Assembly: GCF_004367585.1 (NCBI RefSeq)
Contig: NZ_CP038015.1
Location: 440,001-492,500 of the forward strand
Length of the DNA stretch: 52,500 nt
Reading direction: 5' to 3'
From: Paenisporosarcina antarctica
Lineage (GTDB): Bacteria > Bacillota > Bacilli > Bacillales_A > Planococcaceae
In this document: positions 1 through 10,943 of the stretch, one piece after another
How positions within the stretch are numbered: position 1 is the first letter of the stretch
How the letters are laid out: every line of letters begins with the position of its first letter
Made by a program: the position numbers and the translations under genes
The notes under the pieces: model-generated
Seen by the model: the letters and a program-made list of their open reading frames with translations, nothing else
What the model was told of the DNA's origin: nothing
Databases searched by the model: none

Positions 1-2840
<2,840 letters not shown>

Positions 2841-2903
2841 AATAAAGATTGAATAGCTTTCAATGGCTCGTTTATCCAGTTTTGAGTGAACAAGCACTCA
2901 TTA

Positions 2904-3020
<117 letters not shown>

Positions 3021-3027
3021 AAATAAG

Positions 3028-3060
3028 AAACCGTTACCTGTAAAAGGGTATCGGTTTTTT
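3028..3060 (+). terminator. rRNA operon terminator
   Basis: Hairpin eight bases after the 5S gene: AAACCGTTACC pairs with GGTATCGGTTT (one mismatch) and is followed by a run of T. Its distal half reappears at 3564-3577. Confidence 0.85.
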
Positions 3061-3262
3061 TGTGTGGTTTATTTCGAGTGTTAATAGAAGATGAGCGAGA
3101 AACGGGTTAAACAAGAAGTTCAGGGAGATAAGGATTGAAACCTGGAGCATATAGCAAACGGAATAACCTACGTTGTGACGAAAATTCATTAGATGTATTT
3201 ACCTATTTTCTCAACTAACAAGTCACCTTGACTATGAAACCAACACTTTCTGATGTTTTCGT
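3047..3262 (+). repeat. Imperfect direct repeat, copy A (rRNA trailer)
   Basis: Non-coding stretch starting in the distal arm of the rRNA terminator. It shares several blocks in the same order with 3564-3740: GGTATCGGTTTTTT, then GAGTGTTAATAGAAGATGAG, then GGAGCATATAGC, then GTGACGAAAA, then CCAACACTTTCTGAT. The second copy is shorter by internal deletions. No gene was recognised here. I read it as a duplicated rRNA operon trailer. Confidence 0.75.
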
Positions 3263-3348
3263 TCCCTAATAAGCAGCGTAGCGAAAATCAACCAGTTATT
3301 CCTCCTGGATTGGTCCCTTGAGAAGATGTTAAATGGATAAAATTGGGC

Positions 3349-3474
3349 GAAGCGGAATAAAAACCGGTTCTAGCCGATTAAACGAGTCACGAAGCCGATT
3401 AAATCTCTGGTGAAGCGGAATAAAACCTTCCCGAAGCCGAATAAAACCCTATCCAAGCCGATTAAATCTTTATC
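3349..3474 (+). repeat. Six-unit 21-nt tandem repeat
   Basis: Units start at 3349, 3370, 3391, 3412, 3433 and 3454, a strict 21-nt period. Each begins with a form of GAAGCCGATTAAA or GAAGCGGAATAAA followed by about eight variable bases. The array lies between the two trailer copies. One plus-strand frame reads lysine- and proline-rich heptapeptides, but it has a stop codon within the second unit and no start codon, so I treat the array as non-coding. Confidence 0.85.
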
Positions 3475-3542
3475 AACTACTAAATAAGGTAGGAAAATCA
3501 ATCATCCACACACGAAAGTTAACTTTTTAAGTAAACTTTAAG

Positions 3543-3577
3543 GTTTCCCTGTCTGACAGGGCTGGTATCGGTTTTTT
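3543..3577 (+). terminator. Second rRNA-trailer-like terminator
   Basis: CCCTGT pairs with ACAGGG, followed by GGTATCGGTTTTTT, the same 3' arm and T run as the true rRNA terminator at 3028-3060. No gene lies directly upstream, so it looks like the relic of a second rRNA operon end. Confidence 0.5.
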
Positions 3578-3740
3578 GCATGATTTATTTTGAGTGTTAA
3601 TAGAAGATGAGCGAGAAATGAGACTTGGAGCATATAGCTTGCGGGAAGACCTGGGAAGTGACGAAAATCATTAGATTTATACAACAGTTGTCTTGACTAA
3701 CAAGTCTCCTTCCTATGAATACCAACACTTTCTGATATGA
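3564..3740 (+). repeat. Imperfect direct repeat, copy B
   Basis: Second, internally deleted copy of 3047-3262, with shared blocks in the same order. The following stretch to about 4280 contains no gene that I can support. Confidence 0.75.
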
Positions 3741-4027
3741 AAAACCGTCTCTTGAACCAAATTGACTATTGGAAGCCAATTTTCTTTCTTTAACTGCTCC
3801 ATGCAAATCGTTTAAGATTACCGGATAGCTTTCAGTCTTTTGCGAAATGGAAACTCTTAATTAAAGATCCATTTAGTTGTCGCTACATGGCATATTACTT
3901 TGTGTGAAGGTATGAATGAAATTCTCGATTTATCGGAGTGGTATTCCCAAGTTTGCTTCCCAGTTTTAGGAATAAATAATTCTCAATGAAAGTAACTTTC
4001 AAAAACCAAATCCTCTAAATTCGTAAG

Positions 4028-4056
4028 TTTCGACATATTTCCCGGGAAATGTCGAA
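4028..4056. repeat. Inverted repeat
   Basis: TTTCGACAT and ATGTCGAAA flank TTCCCGGGAA with a two-base bulge, giving a stem of about 14 pairs. There is no T run on either strand and no neighbouring gene, so its role is unknown. Confidence 0.6.
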
Positions 4057-4283
4057 ATTCAACAACTTTCTCCATTTACTTTTCAAAATGGCTCAGAATA
4101 TATTTCTTTTTGTTTAGTGAAAGATAATCCCTCAATCTCTTGAAATACTTGCTAATTACTCCGTGAATTCGATCTGTATATGAATTAGTAGAATTGATGA
4201 AGTGACACCTCTATTTGCTGTAGCATATTTCTCTTAATCTTCCATGCAATGCATACATCCTACATAACATTTGTATTGGACAT

Positions 4284-4310
4284 TCCTTAACAAAGCGTTA
4301 AGGAATTTTA
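4284..4310 (+). terminator. Terminator-like hairpin
   Basis: TTCCTTAAC pairs perfectly with GTTAAGGAA (5-nt loop) followed by TTTT. It stands 30 nt before the possible gene at 4340 with no recognised gene upstream. Confidence 0.4.
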
Positions 4311-4339
4311 AGCTGATGTAGATAATAAGATGTATAGGG

Positions 4340-4585
4340 GTGAAAATAATAGAAACATTTAATTGGATTATTTTCATGTGGCAAATTTCATTTGTAGGTT
4401 CATTTATTTCGTTTTTGTATGGTTTTTTTAACAGGTCTTGGATATCAATACTTCTCACTTTTCTAACTTTTCTCTCGGCTGCTTATTATTTCAATGGAGA
4501 CGAAAATATATGGACATTCATAGCTTTAATTTTCATTGTATTGCTTATTGTGTCAATTATCTTTTGGAGAAAGGGCAAGAGGTAG
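4340..4585 (+). CDS. Possible small membrane protein, unknown
   Basis: An 81-codon frame that I do not recognise. It is strongly hydrophobic, with probable membrane segments near residues 8-30, 34-51 and 58-76, and ends in a basic tail (WRKGKR), as expected for a small integral membrane protein. The start is uncertain. The GTG at 4340 has AGGGG almost touching it, too close for normal initiation. An in-frame ATG at 4376 has no clear ribosome binding site. It stands alone between the rRNA trailer and the tRNA gene. The membrane-like composition supports it as a real gene, but the weak start leaves it doubtful. Confidence 0.45.
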   Translation: MKIIETFNWIIFMWQISFVGSFISFLYGFFNRSWISILLTFLTFLSAAYYFNGDENIWTFIALIFIVLLIVSIIFWRKGKR

Positions 4586-4757
4586 TTAGTATATTTGGTC
4601 TGTGCAAATAATAGGAAACTATAAATTAGTGATAGGTATACTAGTAAGAAAGATGGTTTCAGTTATCATTACTTCGTTAATACCCACCAAATCCGCAACC
4701 TAATTACTACACTAAAACTCATATTATAAAATCTTAAAACTATTTTTCAAATTACTA

Positions 4758-4786
4758 TTGTTTATTATTATTTTCAATGATATAAT
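4758..4786 (+). promoter_or_regulatory. Sigma-A promoter of tRNA-Asp
   Basis: TTGTTT, a 17-nt spacer, then a perfect TATAAT at 4781-4786. The tRNA gene begins 24 nt after the -10 box. Confidence 0.75.
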
Positions 4787-4810
4787 AAATCTTGTCGTTA
4801 AATAACATGT

Positions 4811-4886
4811 GGTCCCGTGGTGTAGCGGTTAACATGCCTGCCTGTCACGCAGGAGATCGCCGGTTCGATCCCGGTCGGGACCGCCA
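4811..4886 (+). tRNA. tRNA-Asp (GTC)
   Basis: A 76-nt cloverleaf. The acceptor stem pairs GGTCCCG with CGGGACC. The anticodon stem CCTGC/GCAGG encloses loop CTGTCAC with anticodon GTC at 4844-4846. The T arm carries GGTTCGATCC, the discriminator base is G, and CCA is encoded in the DNA. Confidence 0.97.
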
Positions 4887-4903
4887 TTTATCTAAATTAT
4901 CAA

Positions 4904-4940
4904 TCCGCAATGAAAGGAAACTTTCTATGTGGGTTTTTTT
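4904..4940 (+). terminator. tRNA terminator (imperfect)
   Basis: GAAAG and CTTTC close a GAAA loop, extended imperfectly by CCGCA and TGTGGG, followed by seven T. Confidence 0.55.
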
Positions 4941-5009
4941 GTGCAAATAAAGTGAAGAATTGTTATGAATTCGGTACACTAGAGAAAACATGTGTGAGGT
5001 AATCATTAT

Positions 5010-5462
5010 ATGACATATATTAAACAAGTATCATCTCTTGAAGAAACTGAACAATTTGGGCAGCGATTAGGCTCGCTTGTTCAAGCACAAGATGTTATTA
5101 CGCTAGAAGGAGATCTTGGTGCAGGAAAGACAACTTTTACAAAAAGCTTTGCAAAAGGTTTAGGGATAGAACGTAATGTGAATAGCCCGACCTTTACGAT
5201 ATTGAAACAATATGAAGGTAGATTGCCATTCAATCATTTAGATGTATATCGTCTTGCAGGCAGTGAAGAGGATTTAGGATGGGATGAACTTTTTTATGGA
5301 GATGCGGTAACTGTAATTGAGTGGGCAAAATTGATTGAATATGATTTGCCAAATGATCGATTACAAATTGAAGTATTCTACGAAGATGAATTTGCTAGAC
5401 GTTTTGAAGTTACCCCAAAGGGTGAACGTTATGAGCGATTATGTAAGGAGCTATTTGAATGA
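5010..5462 (+). CDS. tsaE: tRNA t6A biosynthesis ATPase TsaE
   Basis: TsaE (YdiB) is the ATPase that works with TsaB and TsaD to make N6-threonylcarbamoyladenosine at position 37 of ANN-decoding tRNAs. The 150-aa length is normal. The P-loop GDLGAGKT is at residues 34-41, followed by the family signatures NSPTF (58-62) and HLDVYR (76-81). The start is supported by GAGGT about 12 nt upstream. The stop codon overlaps the tsaB start by 4 nt, so the two are translationally coupled. It opens the tsaE-tsaB-rimI-tsaD operon, in the same order as ydiB-ydiE of B. subtilis. Confidence 0.96.
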   Translation: MTYIKQVSSLEETEQFGQRLGSLVQAQDVITLEGDLGAGKTTFTKSFAKGLGIERNVNSPTFTILKQYEGRLPFNHLDVYRLAGSEEDLGWDELFYGDAVTVIEWAKLIEYDLPNDRLQIEVFYEDEFARRFEVTPKGERYERLCKELFE

Positions 5463-6166
5463 TTTGGTTAGGAATTGATACATCGAATATGCCATTATCA
5501 ATCGCGATTGTTAAAGATGATCAGCTATTGGTTGAATGGACAAGCTCGGTAAAAGTAACACACTCTGTAGGGGCAATGCCAGCTGTTGAAGAAGTTTTAA
5601 ACCAAGCAAATATAAAACCGAATGAAATTGATGCAATAGCAGTAGCTGAAGGCCCTGGCTCATACACAGGTGTTCGAATTGGTGTGACTATTGCTAAAAC
5701 TCTGGCTTGGACACTAAAGATTCCATTAGTGGGGGTATCAAGTCTTCAAACCCTTGCAGGGAATGGAACGCTATTCAAAGGACTTATTTGCCCTATTATG
5801 GATGCTCGCCGTCAGAATGTATTTTCAGCGATTTATACAAATGATTTAGAATCTTACTTAGCAGATGGTCACTATTCCCTGGAGACTGTTTTAGAAAAGT
5901 TGGCAGCTATAGAAGAAGATATATTGTTTGTTGGGAGAGATGTTTCAATTCATTGGGACACAATACAACAAGTTCTAGGTAAACGTGCTATTCGCGCACC
6001 GTTTCATTTAGATTTACCAAAAGCTTCAATTGTGATTGAGCAAGCATTGAAGACACCACTACCTTCAATAGAAGAAACGCATCACTTTGTACCCGATTAT
6101 AAACGAATTACCGAAGCTGAAACGAATTGGCGTGCAGAACAAAAGGCTGGAGAAACAAATGGATGA
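5459..6166 (+). CDS. tsaB: tRNA t6A complex dimerisation protein TsaB
   Basis: TsaB is the inactive ASKHA-fold paralogue of TsaD that dimerises with it in the cytoplasmic threonylcarbamoyl-transferase complex. The 235-aa product starts with the actin-like motif GIDTSN and carries EGPGSYTGVRIG around residues 64-75, typical of this family. The HxxxH metal site of TsaD is absent, as expected. Its ATG lies inside the tsaE stop (ATGA). Its own end overlaps the start of rimI. Confidence 0.95.
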   Translation: MIWLGIDTSNMPLSIAIVKDDQLLVEWTSSVKVTHSVGAMPAVEEVLNQANIKPNEIDAIAVAEGPGSYTGVRIGVTIAKTLAWTLKIPLVGVSSLQTLAGNGTLFKGLICPIMDARRQNVFSAIYTNDLESYLADGHYSLETVLEKLAAIEEDILFVGRDVSIHWDTIQQVLGKRAIRAPFHLDLPKASIVIEQALKTPLPSIEETHHFVPDYKRITEAETNWRAEQKAGETNG

Positions 6167-6614
6167 TATGATTACTTACCGTAAAATGACGGAAGCAGAT
6201 ATTGATGGAGTCTTAAAGATTGAACAAGAAGCATTTAGTCTACCATGGACACGAGATGCATTTGTTCAAGAAATGACAACTAACTTGCATGCTTATTATG
6301 TTGTCGCTGAAAATAGTGAAGGAAAAATTGTAGGTTTCTGTGGAATGTGGATAGTGGTAGATGAAAGTCATATTACTAATGTAGCAGTGACTGAACAACT
6401 TAAGGGCCAAGGGATTGGAGAAGGACTTATGCGTGAGGCAATCCGAGTTTCTAAAGAGTCTGGAGTTGTTCTGATGACATTAGAAGCACGAGTCAGTAAT
6501 ACGGTTGCACAAAATTTGTATCGTAAATTAGATTTTCAAAATGGTGGTATTCGAAAAGGTTATTATACTGATAACCAAGAGAATGCCCTGGTAATGTGGG
6601 TGAAATTTAAATGA
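6159..6614 (+). CDS. rimI: Ribosomal protein bS18 N-acetyltransferase RimI
   Basis: GNAT-family acetyltransferase of the RimI type, which acetylates the N-terminal alanine of ribosomal protein S18 using acetyl-CoA. The CoA-binding motif QLKGQGIG and the C-terminal NLYRKLDF segment are clear. I chose the ATG at 6159 because GGAG stands 6 nt before it and it overlaps the tsaB stop by 8 nt, giving 151 aa, the usual RimI length. A longer frame from 6087 would overlap tsaB heavily and has no ribosome binding site. The stop overlaps the start of tsaD. Confidence 0.93.
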   Translation: MDDMITYRKMTEADIDGVLKIEQEAFSLPWTRDAFVQEMTTNLHAYYVVAENSEGKIVGFCGMWIVVDESHITNVAVTEQLKGQGIGEGLMREAIRVSKESGVVLMTLEARVSNTVAQNLYRKLDFQNGGIRKGYYTDNQENALVMWVKFK

Positions 6615-7630
6615 TGAAAGATCAAATCATATTAGGTATTGAGACGAGTTGTGATGAGACTGCTGCATCCATCGTCCGTAACGGAAGAGAAATTGTATCC
6701 AATGTTGTAGCATCACAAATTGAAAGTCATAAACGCTTCGGTGGAGTCGTTCCTGAAATCGCTTCTCGTCATCATGTAGAGCAAGTGACCATTGTCATTG
6801 AAGAAGCACTCAAGCAAGCAAACATGCAACCAAGTGACATAGATGCAGTTGCAGTTACAGAGGGTCCAGGGCTTGTAGGGGCACTATTAATAGGTATTAA
6901 CGCAGCGAAGGCATTTGCGTTCGCTAATGGATTGCCTCTTGTTGGCGTTCATCATATAGCAGGACATATTTACGCGAACCAGTTAGTAGAACCGATGCAA
7001 TTCCCTTTACTAGCTCTTGTTGTTTCAGGTGGACACACGGAAATTGTCTTGATGCGAAATCATGGTTCATTTGAGTTAATTGGAGAAACACGTGATGACG
7101 CGGCAGGAGAGGCGTATGACAAAGTAGCTAGAGTATTAAAACTACCCTATCCAGGTGGACCTCATATTGACCGACTGGCACATGAAGGCGGAGAAGCACT
7201 TGTATTTCCGCGGATTTGGTTAGAACAAGACTCCTATGACTTTAGCTTTAGTGGACTTAAATCCTCAGTAATAAATTATATGCATAATGCCGAGCAGCGA
7301 GGAGAAGTGGTTAATCCACAAGCCGTAGCTGCAGGTTTCCAAGCAAGTGTGGTAGAAGTACTCACTGGTAAAACATTACGCGCTGCTAGAGAATTTAAGG
7401 TGAAACATGTGATTGCTGCAGGCGGTGTTTCTGCAAACAAAGGATTACGAAAATCGTTAAAAGATACCTTTTCTAAAGAAGGCATCACATTTACTGTCCC
7501 TCCTCTGTTTTTATGTACAGATAATGCTGCGATGATTGCAGCAGCGGGTTCAGTTATGTTCGAAAAAGGACATAAAAGCTCGATGTCCATGAACGGAAAA
7601 CCAGGTATGCCTTTATTCGACTGGAATTAA
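6611..7630 (+). CDS. tsaD: tRNA threonylcarbamoyltransferase TsaD
   Basis: Catalytic subunit (Gcp/YdiE) of the t6A complex, which transfers the threonylcarbamoyl group from its adenylate to A37 of tRNA. The 339-aa protein has the Kae1/TsaD signatures: GIETSCDET near the N-terminus, the metal-binding HHIAGH with H115 and H119, and [10 protein letters not shown] followed by [11 protein letters not shown]. It is coupled to rimI through an ATGA overlap; the ATG at 6614 is an equally possible start. It ends the operon and is followed directly by a strong terminator. Confidence 0.97.
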   Translation: MMKDQIILGIETSCDETAASIVRNGREIVSNVVASQIESHKRFGGVVPEIASRHHVEQVTIVIEEALKQANMQPSDIDAVAVTEGPGLVGALLIGINAAKAFAFANGLPLVGVHHIAGHIYANQLVEPMQFPLLALVVSGGHTEIVLMRNHGSFELIGETRDDAAGEAYDKVARVLKLPYPGGPHIDRLAHEGGEALVFPRIWLEQDSYDFSFSGLKSSVINYMHNAEQRGEVVNPQAVAAGFQASVVEVLTGKTLRAAREFKVKHVIAAGGVSANKGLRKSLKDTFSKEGITFTVPPLFLCTDNAAMIAAAGSVMFEKGHKSSMSMNGKPGMPLFDWN

Positions 7631-7631
7631 C

Positions 7632-7672
7632 AAGAATCGATTCTCTCATTGAAGAGAATCGATTCTTTTTTA
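7632..7672 (+). terminator. Terminator of the tsaE-tsaD operon
   Basis: Perfect 15-bp stem AAGAATCGATTCTCT / AGAGAATCGATTCTT with a 6-nt loop, followed by T residues. Confidence 0.93.
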
Positions 7673-7711
7673 ACAAAAATACAAGGCGCTGTCAATAGAG
7701 AACATCTGTAC

Positions 7712-7870
7712 TTATGCACAATTTGTGGATAACCTGTGCATAAGTTAGTTGAATTCAATATATAGTGGTAGGTTATTCATATTGAATTGTAGATAAAAAA
7801 AAAATCACCTGTGGATAGTGTGGATAAGTCTGTTGATAGATTGATATATCAAGCTTTTGTTTGTGAATAA
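7712..7870. promoter_or_regulatory. DnaA-box cluster between tsaD and the ABC-F gene
   Basis: Relative to TTATCCACA, there are two perfect boxes on the minus strand (7724-7732 and 7819-7827). Four boxes have one mismatch: 7712-7720 (plus), 7735-7743, 7810-7818 and 7862-7870 (minus). Weaker two-mismatch matches lie at 7773, 7831 and 7874. The stretch has no convincing gene and lies between two convergent terminators. The same intergenic position (gcp-ydiF) is, from memory, one of the DnaA-binding clusters outside oriC in B. subtilis. Confidence 0.8.
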
Positions 7871-7936
7871 ATATGTGGAAAGAAAAATGTCGAAATTTGT
7901 ACTTGACCTATATATATGGGCAAAGAATTGCAAGAA

Positions 7937-7964
7937 AATAGCGCATGTTGAAACATGCGCTATT
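7937..7964 (-). terminator. Terminator of the ABC-F gene
   Basis: Perfect 13-bp inverted repeat AATAGCGCATGTT / AACATGCGCTATT just after the stop codon, followed on the minus strand by TTTTC. The T run is short. Confidence 0.75.
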
Positions 7965-7966
7965 AT

Positions 7967-9898
7967 TTATAATATTTCTAATTCTTCTTCTAATTCCATC
8001 CATTCCATCATTAACACTTCTTGTTCCTCTTTAAAAGCTTCAAGCTCTTTTTGAAGAATTAATAGTTGCTCATGGTCTTGGAAAATGGCTGGATCACACA
8101 ATTTCTCCTCAACAGCACTAATGCTAACTTCAATTGTTTGTAATTGAGCTTCTAATTCTTCTAAGCGTCTTGAAATTTGTCGTTCCCTTTTTTTCGCCTC
8201 TTTATCAATGGTCGAAGTGGATTGCTTCGTGGTCGCAGCTCCTACTTCTTGAGGACCCGCTTGTTCTAAACGAATTTCTTCTAGTTCTTTTTTCTTTTCC
8301 ACGTAGTAATCATAATCACCTAAATATTCAAATGCCCCGTCACCTGATAACTCAATGACTTTAGTAGCAATCCTGTTAATAAAATAGCGATCATGTGAGA
8401 CGAAAAGTATAGTTCCTGGGTAATCAATTAATGCGTTTTCGAGCACTTCTTTACTATCAAGATCTAAGTGGTTAGTCGGTTCATCGAGAATAAGAGTGTT
8501 TGCTTTTAACATCATGAGTTTAGCTAAAGCGACTCTGGCTTTTTCGCCACCCGATAAAGAGGAAATTGTTTTGGTCACATCATCACCACTGAATAGGAAA
8601 CGACCCAAAACATTACGAACATCTTTTTCGTTCATCAATGGCCAATCATCCCATAATTCCTTTAATACGGACCGATTACCTGTTAGTTTAGCTTGTTGTT
8701 GATCATAGTAACCAAATTGAACATTGGTCCCGTAATGAATTGATCCAGCAATAGGGGGAATATCTTTAACAACTGTTTTGAGTAATGTAGATTTCCCTAC
8801 ACCATTTGGTCCGACTAAAGCAATTCGGTCTTCACGAAAAATCCGAAGATCTACATCTTTGGACACCGGCTTACCAGAATAACCTACCGTTAATTCTTCT
8901 AATTTTAATACGTCGTTGCCACTTTGGCGATCAATAGAAAAACCAAAGTTTGCAGATTTTTCATCACCATTCGGTGAACCCATCCAGTCCGTTTTCTCCA
9001 AAACTTTTCGACGAGACTGAGCCATTTTAGTTGTAGAAGCACGCGCTAAATTACGTTGTACAAAATCTTCAAGTTTCTCTTTTTCTGCTTGCTGACGGTC
9101 AAAAGTTTTCATATCCCGTTCATACGTTTTTGCCTTTTCATCCAAGTACTTGCTATAATTTCCCACAAAGCGTTTCACTTTATGACGAGATACTTCGTAA
9201 ACAAAGTTCACAACTTGATCAAGGAAATACCGGTCATGAGAAACGATTAATATGGCACCAGGGTAACCTTGCAGATAACGCTCTAACCAACTGAGTGTGT
9301 CGATATCTAAATGGTTAGTCGGTTCATCAAGAATGAGGAGATCTGGTTTAGTTAATAATAATTTGGCTAATGCCAAACGTGTTTTTTGACCACCAGATAA
9401 CGACTGTATCGGTTTATCGTATTCTTCGGGGAAGAATTGCATCCCGTGTAAGACAGCACGTGTATCAGCTTCGTATTGGTAACCACCGGAGTCCTTAAAG
9501 GCAACTTGTAATAAGTCGTAGTCAGACATGATGCGTGCATAGGAATCCGCATCATCATATACGGTAGGATCTGCCATTTGAAGTTCTAATGAGCGTAATT
9601 TTAGTTCAGCCACATGGTGATACTCAAAAATGGTCATCATCTCATCCCAAATCGACAAATCTGAATCGATGCCAGCATGTTGCTCCATATAGCCAACTTT
9701 AGTATCTTTTGGAATGATAATATCTCCAGAATCATAAGACATTTCACCTGCAATAATTTTAAGGAGTGTAGACTTCCCAGCTCCGTTTCGACCAACGAGA
9801 GCCACACGGTCGCGATGATTTATTTCTAGTTTGGCCCCACTTAAGATTTCATCGATGCCAAACGATTTATGTAATTGATTCACTTGTAATACAATCAT
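7967..9898 (-). CDS. ABC-F family ATPase (YdiF-like)
   Basis: ABC-F proteins are soluble twin-ATPase translation factors that bind the ribosomal E site. The product has 643 aa from the ATG at 9898, preceded by GGTGG/GAGGTG 5 nt upstream; a longer frame from 9919 lacks a binding site. Domain 1 has Walker A GRNGAGKST at 36-44, signature LSGGQKTRLALAK and Walker B LLILDEPTNHLD. Domain 2 repeats these with GPNGVGKST, LSGGEKARVALAK and TLILDEPTNHLD. Between them is the charged linker of this family, and the last ~90 residues form a coiled coil. There is no transmembrane segment. Position and layout match B. subtilis ydiF. The gene converges on tsaD and diverges from rex. Confidence 0.93.
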   Translation of the reverse strand: MIVLQVNQLHKSFGIDEILSGAKLEINHRDRVALVGRNGAGKSTLLKIIAGEMSYDSGDIIIPKDTKVGYMEQHAGIDSDLSIWDEMMTIFEYHHVAELKLRSLELQMADPTVYDDADSYARIMSDYDLLQVAFKDSGGYQYEADTRAVLHGMQFFPEEYDKPIQSLSGGQKTRLALAKLLLTKPDLLILDEPTNHLDIDTLSWLERYLQGYPGAILIVSHDRYFLDQVVNFVYEVSRHKVKRFVGNYSKYLDEKAKTYERDMKTFDRQQAEKEKLEDFVQRNLARASTTKMAQSRRKVLEKTDWMGSPNGDEKSANFGFSIDRQSGNDVLKLEELTVGYSGKPVSKDVDLRIFREDRIALVGPNGVGKSTLLKTVVKDIPPIAGSIHYGTNVQFGYYDQQQAKLTGNRSVLKELWDDWPLMNEKDVRNVLGRFLFSGDDVTKTISSLSGGEKARVALAKLMMLKANTLILDEPTNHLDLDSKEVLENALIDYPGTILFVSHDRYFINRIATKVIELSGDGAFEYLGDYDYYVEKKKELEEIRLEQAGPQEVGAATTKQSTSTIDKEAKKRERQISRRLEELEAQLQTIEVSISAVEEKLCDPAIFQDHEQLLILQKELEAFKEEQEVLMMEWMELEEELEIL

Positions 9899-10022
9899 AT
9901 ATTCCACCTCAGTTCTCACTTAGTGTAAAGGATGCTCGTGACTCGTGCAACGACTGAACTTTACTTCTCTCACGTAGTAATGTAAGATGAAAGCGATTTC
10001 GCTTGAGTGCAGGAGGAACAAC

Positions 10023-10679
10023 ATGAAACAAGAACCGCTTAAAATTCCACAAGCTACATCAAAAAGATTACCTCTTTATTATCGTTTCATCCAAAACTTC
10101 TCAAACGCGGGTAAGAAACGTGTTTCTTCACAAGAACTTAGTGAAGCGATGAAAATTGATTCTGCTACAATTCGTCGTGATTTTTCGCATTTTGGTGCAT
10201 TAGGTAAAAAAGGCTATGGCTACGAAGTCCAACACTTGCTTGAGTTTTTCCGTCAAACGCTCGACCAAGACGAAGAGACGAATGTCGCATTAATTGGTGT
10301 AGGCAGTTTAGGTACAGCTTTTCTAAAATATAATTTCCACAAAAATCATAACACCCGAATTGTTGTGGCTTTTGATACGAGTGCAACGGAAGATGGGACG
10401 ATGATGAGTAATATCCCCGTTTTTGAGCCAACTAAGTTAGAAGAAAAAATACAACAATATGGGATTGAACTCGTAATCTTAACAGTTCCATCTCGTGCGG
10501 CTCAAGAAGTAACAGACCGTCTAATAAAAACGTCGGTTAAAGGAATTCTCAATTTCACTCCGGTTAGATTGACTGTACCTGATTCAATTCGTATTCACAC
10601 AATTGATCTGTCTGTCGAATTACAAACTCTAATCTACAGCATAAAAAAAGACGAAGAAACGTTCACACTTCGTTCATAG
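10023..10679 (+). CDS. rex: Redox-sensing transcriptional repressor Rex
   Basis: Rex senses the NADH/NAD+ ratio and represses fermentative and respiratory genes when NADH is low. The 218-aa product has an N-terminal winged helix (about residues 1-80, with [19 protein letters not shown]) and a Rossmann domain with GVGSLG at 92-97, then a domain-swapped C-terminal helix. The ATG at 10023 is chosen because AGGAGG lies 6 nt upstream; an upstream in-frame ATG at 9987 has none. Unlike B. subtilis as I recall it, no moaC separates it from the ABC-F gene. I saw no clear Rex box upstream. Confidence 0.95.
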   Translation: MKQEPLKIPQATSKRLPLYYRFIQNFSNAGKKRVSSQELSEAMKIDSATIRRDFSHFGALGKKGYGYEVQHLLEFFRQTLDQDEETNVALIGVGSLGTAFLKYNFHKNHNTRIVVAFDTSATEDGTMMSNIPVFEPTKLEEKIQQYGIELVILTVPSRAAQEVTDRLIKTSVKGILNFTPVRLTVPDSIRIHTIDLSVELQTLIYSIKKDEETFTLRS

Positions 10680-10742
10680 AAGCAATAGCGTACAGATGCT
10701 AAATACGTTAAACTTAAATCACACTATAAGGAGGTATTTTCA

Positions 10743-10937
10743 ATGCCAGGTCCATTAAGTTTTATTATTATCGGTGTTGTCGCGTTACTTGTGTTTGGTC
10801 CTAAAAAGTTACCTGAACTTGGTAAAGCTTTTGGTTCTTCTTTACGTGAGTTTAAAAATGCAACAAAAGGGTTAGTAGATGATGACGATTCAGTTGATAA
10901 AAAGAAAAAAGACGTTCAAAATGATGAACTGAAGTAA
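10743..10937 (+). CDS. tatA: Twin-arginine translocase TatA
   Basis: A 64-aa TatA-family protein: short N-terminal membrane helix (about residues 4-18), the FGPKKLPELGK hinge and amphipathic helix, then an acidic/lysine-rich tail. TatA oligomers form the pore that exports folded proteins with twin-arginine signals. AAGGAGG stands 8 nt before the ATG. The tatC gene follows after 6 nt, the arrangement of tatAy-tatCy in B. subtilis at the same chromosomal position. Confidence 0.95.
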   Translation: MPGPLSFIIIGVVALLVFGPKKLPELGKAFGSSLREFKNATKGLVDDDDSVDKKKKDVQNDELK

Positions 10938-10943
10938 GTTAGG

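Noticed and set aside
3349-3474. CRISPR array
   Set aside because: The 21-nt period leaves no room for spacers; units are contiguous and degenerate, and no cas gene is present.
3392-3486. Lysine/proline-rich heptapeptide frame across the 21-nt repeats
   Set aside because: No start codon or ribosome binding site, and a TAG within the second unit; the repeat period of 21 nt makes such a frame open by chance.
7857-8054. 65-codon plus-strand frame
   Set aside because: It runs across the DnaA boxes and the terminator of the opposite ABC-F gene and has no ribosome binding site.
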